In this document: piece by piece, positions 60,221 through 64,000 of the stretch | Numbering within the stretch: the first letter of the stretch is position 1 | Layout: the number at the start of each line of letters is the position of its first letter | NCBI GenBank assembly: GCA_963642815.1 | Contig: CAVIIB010000001.1 | Location: 12,351-76,350, forward strand | DNA: 64,000 nt | From: CAJOIG01 sp963642815 | GTDB taxonomy: Bacteria; Bacillota; Clostridia; Oscillospirales; Oscillospiraceae | Direction: 5' to 3' | Translations under genes and position numbers: made by a program | The notes under the pieces: generated by a model | Told to the model about the DNA's origin: nothing | What the model saw: the letters and a program-made list of their open reading frames with translations, nothing else | Database searches by the model: none

Positions 60221-61618
60221 ATGGTATTTTCCAGCATCCTTTTCCTGTTTATCTATCTGCCGGTTGTTCTGGCCGTATACTATCTCCTGCCGCTGCGCAG
60301 CCGCAATTTCTGGCTTTTTGTCGTCAACTTTGTGTTCTATGGCTGGGGCGAGCCGGTCTACATCGTCCTCATGCTCGCCTCCATATGTATCAACTACGTC
60401 AGCGGGCTGCTCATCGAAAAATATCGTGCGCAGCGCCGCCGCGCCCATACGGTGCTGGTCGTGAACACGGTCGTGAATCTTGCGCTGCTGTTCTTCTTCA
60501 AGTATTTCGACCTCGTGGCGCAGACGCTCAGCCTCATCCCCGGTGTGTCCATCCCGACGCTGGGACTGGCGCTGCCCATCGGTATCAGCTTCTATACCTT
60601 CCAGACCATGAGCTATCCTATTGACGTTTACCGTGGAGACGCAGGTGTCCAGCGTGATTTCATCAAATTCGGCACCTTCGTCGCCCTCTTTCCGCAGCTT
60701 ATCGCGGGGCCCATCGTCCGCTATAAGGACATTGCCGACCAGCTTGACTGGCGCGAGCATTCCATGGACGAGTTTGTCTCAGGCATTGAGCGCTTCATTG
60801 TCGGGCTTGGGAAAAAGGTTCTCATCGCCAACAACATCGGCCTGCTCTGGGACGCTTACGCCAACACCCCGGCGGCGGAGCTTAGCTTTGTCGGCGCATG
60901 GCTCGGTGCGCTCGCCTTTTCCATGCAGATATACTTTGACTTCTCCGGCTACTCCGATATGGCCATCGGCCTTGGCCGTATGCTGGGCTTCGAGTTTTTG
61001 GAGAATTTCAACTATCCGTATATTTCCGCCTCCGTGACGGAGTTCTGGCGGCGCTGGCACATCAGCCTCGGCACATGGTTCCGCGACTATGTATACATCC
61101 CGCTCGGCGGCAACCGGCACGGTCTTGGTCGCCAGCTTATCAATATTTTCGTCGTCTGGGCGCTCACCGGCTTCTGGCACGGCGCAAGCTGGACTTTCCT
61201 ATTTTGGGGCATTTACTACGCCTTTTTCCTCATCATAGAGAAATGCTTCCTCCTAAAATGGCTCAAAAAAGCGCCGCGCTGGGTTGGTCACGTCTACACG
61301 CTGCTGGTCGCATTCTCCGGCTGGGTCATCTTCCAGCAAAGCTCCGTGTCGCAGACGATGGTGTTCTTCCGTGCCATGTACGGCTTCGGACAGGCGGGCT
61401 TTATCGGCGCGACCGACCTGTTTTATCTCGCCAACTTCGCCGTGCTTCTTGTCGTCGCCGCCATTGCCTGTGTGCCCCTCGGTACAAAACTCTATCAGCG
61501 TCTACCGCAGACGGCCAAGGGTCTCCTCTCCCCTCTCCTTGTCCTCCTTGTGCTCGCTGTTTCGACCGCGTATCTGGTCGATTCGACCTATAATCCCTTC
61601 CTGTATTTCCGCTTTTAA
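60221..61618 (+). CDS. MBOAT-family O-acetyltransferase, AlgI-like
   Basis: A 465-residue polytopic acyltransferase with GISFYTFQTMSYPIDVYRG, FALFPQLIAGPIVRY-type segment, IYFDFSGYSDMAIG, FWRRWHISLGTWFRDYVYIPLGG and the active-site histidine in GFWHGASW. These are the AlgI/PatA hallmarks, used to acetylate exopolysaccharide or peptidoglycan. It is the first gene of a pair with a DHHW protein 15 bases downstream, together resembling AlgI/AlgX-type O-acetylation. Confidence 0.94.
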   Translation: MVFSSILFLFIYLPVVLAVYYLLPLRSRNFWLFVVNFVFYGWGEPVYIVLMLASICINYVSGLLIEKYRAQRRRAHTVLVVNTVVNLALLFFFKYFDLVAQTLSLIPGVSIPTLGLALPIGISFYTFQTMSYPIDVYRGDAGVQRDFIKFGTFVALFPQLIAGPIVRYKDIADQLDWREHSMDEFVSGIERFIVGLGKKVLIANNIGLLWDAYANTPAAELSFVGAWLGALAFSMQIYFDFSGYSDMAIGLGRMLGFEFLENFNYPYISASVTEFWRRWHISLGTWFRDYVYIPLGGNRHGLGRQLINIFVVWALTGFWHGASWTFLFWGIYYAFFLIIEKCFLLKWLKKAPRWVGHVYTLLVAFSGWVIFQQSSVSQTMVFFRAMYGFGQAGFIGATDLFYLANFAVLLVVAAIACVPLGTKLYQRLPQTAKGLLSPLLVLLVLAVSTAYLVDSTYNPFLYFRF

Positions 61619-61633
61619 GGAGGGCTGCAAAAG

Positions 61634-62752
61634 ATGAAAAAAAGTTATAAAATATCCGTTTTTAGCGTATTTATCGCGTTTATTACCACATTTTTTGTCC
61701 TCTTTCTCGCACTCCCCGACCGTGATTTTTCCGAGCGGGAGAACCGCTATCTGACGAGTGCGCCGAAATTCAGCCTCCAAGCGCTGTTCGGCGGCGGCTT
61801 CACCACGAGCTTTGAGAGCTACACGACCGACCAGTTCCCATTCCGCGACGCATGGACGACCATCAAGGCACGTTGTGAGCGTCTCTGCGGCAAGCAGGAA
61901 AACAAGGGCGTATTCTACGGCTCGGACGGCTATTTGCTCGAAGCCTTTGAAGCGCCGTCCGACGAGGATATTGTGGCGCGTGTCGGCTATGTGAACACGC
62001 TGGCTGAAAACGTGGATGCGCCGGTATACTTCGCGCTCATCCCCGGCGCGGTGGAGATCGAGGCGGCGCACCTGCCCGCCAACGCACCGACCGATTCCGA
62101 AAAGTCGGTCATCGAGACGGCATACATTGCCGCCGAAACGCCCTGTATCGACCTTTATAGCGTTCTGGACGCGCACCGTGACGACTACATTTTCTATCGC
62201 ACCGACCACCATTGGACGAGCCTCGGCGCGTACTGGGGCTATACGGCGCTGTGCCGTGCGTGGGGTCTCCCCTACCACGATTTGAGCGACTACACGCCGC
62301 GGACCGTCTCGGACAGCTTCTATGGCACGACCTATTCCTCGTCCGGCTTCTCGTGGGTCGCGCCGGACAGCATTGACATCTATGTCCCCGACAGCGGCGG
62401 TGTCACGGTCACGATCTATTCCGCGGGCGAGGCGCAGAGAGGCAAGCTCTACAATATGAGCGCGTTGGAGAATAAGGATAAATATTCCATGTTCCTCGGT
62501 GGAAACACGCCGCGTATCGACATCAGCAGCGGTCACGACGGCGAAAAGCTTCTCGTCATTCGGGACAGCTTTGCCGATTCCCTGCTCCCTTTCCTGCTGG
62601 ACGATTTTTCGGAGATAACCATGCTCGATATGCGCTATTATAAGACCTCGGTCGCGGAGCTTGCCGCCGAGGGCGGCTATGACCGAATCCTTGTGCTATA
62701 TAGCGTGAGCGAATTCTGCGAGGACACGAATCTGTTTATGATGAGCTATTGA
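61634..62752 (+). CDS. DHHW-motif (AlgX/SGNH-like) protein
   Basis: A 372-residue protein with an N-terminal membrane segment (VFSVFIAFITTFFVLFLALP), a Ser/Asp-containing DSFADSLLP block near the C-terminus, and the signature DHHWTSLGAYWGY in the middle. These proteins are extracytoplasmic SGNH-like acetyltransferase partners of MBOAT proteins. AAGGAGGG precedes ATG 61634. It follows the MBOAT gene by 15 bases. Confidence 0.92.
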   Translation: MKKSYKISVFSVFIAFITTFFVLFLALPDRDFSERENRYLTSAPKFSLQALFGGGFTTSFESYTTDQFPFRDAWTTIKARCERLCGKQENKGVFYGSDGYLLEAFEAPSDEDIVARVGYVNTLAENVDAPVYFALIPGAVEIEAAHLPANAPTDSEKSVIETAYIAAETPCIDLYSVLDAHRDDYIFYRTDHHWTSLGAYWGYTALCRAWGLPYHDLSDYTPRTVSDSFYGTTYSSSGFSWVAPDSIDIYVPDSGGVTVTIYSAGEAQRGKLYNMSALENKDKYSMFLGGNTPRIDISSGHDGEKLLVIRDSFADSLLPFLLDDFSEITMLDMRYYKTSVAELAAEGGYDRILVLYSVSEFCEDTNLFMMSY

Positions 62753-62775
62753 CGCGGAAAGGAGCGTAGTGTGCT

Positions 62776-63618
62776 ATGACGGCCTACATTCTGGACGCTT
62801 TCACCCAAACACCCTTTGGCGGCAACGCAGCCGGTGTCGTCCTGCTGGACGGCACACCGCCGGAGGCGCGTGAAATGCAGGCGGAGGCGACGCGGCTTGG
62901 TCTGTCGGAAACGGCGTTCATTCAGCCGTTGCCCGACGGCAGCTTCCGTCTGCGCTACTTCACACCGACCACGGAGGTCGAGCTCTGCGGCCATGCAACG
63001 GTTGCGTCGTTTCAAGCTCTGCGGCAGTGGGGGCTGGTGCGCTGCGGCGCTGTCTACACGGCGTGGACGCTGGCCGGAGATATAGCTGTGGACGTAGGCG
63101 CGGACGGCTGTGTCTGGCTCGACATGGCGCCGCCGAAGGAGCTTGGCACATTGGACGCGCAGAACACGGCAGCTCTGTACGCAATGTTTGGTCTGACACC
63201 GGCGGACGCGGGTACACTGGCTCCGGCCATCGTGAACACCGGGCTACCGGACATTATGATGCCGGTGGCAAGCCGGTCACTCCTGTCCGCGCTGCGCCCT
63301 GATTTCACGGCAATCGCGGCGCTTTCGGAACGGCTGGACGTGACGGGGGTTCACGTCTTTACGCAGGGTGAGGGCGTGGTGACGGCCTATGTGCGCAATT
63401 TCGCGCCGCTCGTCGGCATTGATGAGGAGGCGGCAACCGGCACCTCCAACGGCGCATTGAGCTACTACCTCTACCGCCGTGGGCTTTTGCAGCCGGACAG
63501 GGTTAACCTTTTCATACAGGGAGAGGATATGGGGCGACCATCGGAGATACGCTCGCGTATCATCGGCGGCGAGACACCGACTATTCGCATCGGCGGCTTT
63601 GCGGTCATGCGCCCTTGA
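62776..63618 (+). CDS. PhzF-family isomerase-like protein
   Basis: A 280-residue protein of the PhzF family. The catalytic Glu is in SETAFIQ near residue 46, with FTPTTEVELCGHATVAS, EEAATGTSNGALSYYLYRRG and the C-terminal glycine-rich block; no phenazine genes are nearby. Related enzymes are isomerases or epimerases of unknown substrate in most genomes. ATG 62776 follows AAAGGAG. A 14-bp terminator hairpin follows. Confidence 0.93.
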   Translation: MTAYILDAFTQTPFGGNAAGVVLLDGTPPEAREMQAEATRLGLSETAFIQPLPDGSFRLRYFTPTTEVELCGHATVASFQALRQWGLVRCGAVYTAWTLAGDIAVDVGADGCVWLDMAPPKELGTLDAQNTAALYAMFGLTPADAGTLAPAIVNTGLPDIMMPVASRSLLSALRPDFTAIAALSERLDVTGVHVFTQGEGVVTAYVRNFAPLVGIDEEAATGTSNGALSYYLYRRGLLQPDRVNLFIQGEDMGRPSEIRSRIIGGETPTIRIGGFAVMRP

Positions 63619-63630
63619 CACAGCATAACG

Positions 63631-63672
63631 TGACGACTGGGACTACTGTAAGCAGTCCCAGTCGTCATATCC
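63631..63672. terminator. Strong bidirectional terminator after the PhzF-like gene
   Basis: TGACGACTGGGACT (63631-63644) pairs perfectly with 63654-63667. It separates two convergent genes. Confidence 0.8.
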
Positions 63673-63681
63673 TATGCGGTT

Positions 63682-64000
63682 TTACTCGTCCTGCGTCTGC
63701 GGGATGACGGGCTCGCGGATGCGGAAGGCGCGGAGGCTGTTGAGGACGGCGAGCAGCGCCACGCCCACGTCGGCGAACACGGCGAGCCACAGCGGACACG
63801 CGCCGAAGATGTCGAGTATCAGAATGATGAGCTTGAACGCCAGCGCAAAGCCGATGTTCTGCCAGACGATGGAGCGCGTATGCCGCGCAGCCTCGATGGC
63901 TGTGATGACCTTGGAGGGCGAGTCGTCCATGATGACGACATCGGCGGCCCGTATCGCGGCGTCGGAATCCGCACCACGCAGCGCCACGCCAATATCGGCG
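63682..64000 (-). CDS. Heavy-metal P-type ATPase, C-terminal part, truncated by the window
   Basis: The last 106 or so residues of a P1B-type ATPase. DIGVALRGADSDAAIRAADVVIMDDSPSKV is the end of the phosphorylation/hinge domain (GxGxNDxPALxxADVG region, here DIGVAL), and the final two membrane helices (FALAFKLIILILDIFGACPLWLAVFADVG) follow. The start lies outside the window on this strand. Cd/Zn/Co export is likely from the family pattern but the metal-binding residues are not in the visible part. Confidence 0.9.
   Translation of the reverse strand, partial: ADIGVALRGADSDAAIRAADVVIMDDSPSKVITAIEAARHTRSIVWQNIGFALAFKLIILILDIFGACPLWLAVFADVGVALLAVLNSLRAFRIREPVIPQTQDE

Noticed and set aside
1..64000. 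CRISPR arrays, tRNA or rRNA genes, insertion sequences
   Set aside because: No regularly spaced repeats, cloverleaf segments, rRNA sequence or transposase-like ORF was found on either strand.

Overview
The window comes from a GC-rich, endospore-forming low-GC-lineage relative: a Clostridia member, most likely Oscillospiraceae (Oscillibacter/Flavonifractor-like). The evidence is the set of sporulation genes (spoIVA, cwlD, sigH, spoIIIE-type ftsK, a SpoIID-domain protein), the Bacillota-type orders alr-mazF and tepA-uppP-ftsK, and the Bce-type antibiotic-sensing module. Taxon is inferred from gene content only. Three runs of N and at least one apparent frameshift suggest a draft or metagenome-derived assembly. 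I saw no rRNA, tRNA, CRISPR array, prophage or insertion sequence.

Layout. 1-2.2 kb: tail of a GerS/LolA-like gene, alr, mazF and an unknown gene. 2.3-10 kb: housekeeping genes deoA, tepA, uppP, ftsK, mrnC and rqcH (two gaps). 10-16.7 kb: a cell-surface modification island with a GtrII-like glucosyltransferase whose 5' end carries a G8 tract, a GtrB-like lipid glycosyltransferase, and an FkbH/acyl carrier protein/VOC/MBOAT operon. 16.7-17.3 kb: a gene-free stretch that probably encodes a structured RNA. 17.3-21 kb: adhE and a degenerate truncated copy of its alcohol dehydrogenase half, on the minus strand. 21.3-26 kb: a YidC/CDP-glycerol glycerophosphotransferase fusion, a small membrane protein, a choline-kinase-like enzyme and a BCCT transporter, which look like a phosphocholine/teichoic-acid module. 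26-27.7 kb: the UPF0237/UPF0210 pair. 28-32.7 kb: a minus-strand sugar-type ABC importer. 32.8-39 kb: a SLOG protein, an FMN riboswitch with ribU, and a BceRS-BceAB-type detoxification module with its operator. 39-42.1 kb: a lipoprotein, an HD protein, and minus-strand asd-dapA. 42.3-47.9 kb: an SLH/SH3/SpoIID protein, queA, a RelB-YafQ toxin-antitoxin pair wedged between queA and tgt, yajC and a TIGR04086-like gene. 48-59 kb: xerD, ruvCAB, sigH, small redox and zinc proteins, trmK, a Nif3-like gene, spoIVA, an aminotransferase, cwlD and radA. 59-64 kb: a xerC-like gene, an MBOAT/DHHW acetylation pair, a PhzF-like gene and the 3' part of a metal P-type ATPase.

The main themes are cell-envelope decoration (four separate glycosyl-, acyl- or phosphocholine-transfer modules), sporulation and genome maintenance. 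The points most worth following up are the putative phase-variable GtrII gene, the YidC-glycerophosphotransferase fusion, the FkbH-ACP-VOC-MBOAT operon, the candidate structured RNA, and a recurring arrangement in which the 3' arm and U-tract of a hairpin abut the next gene's start codon.
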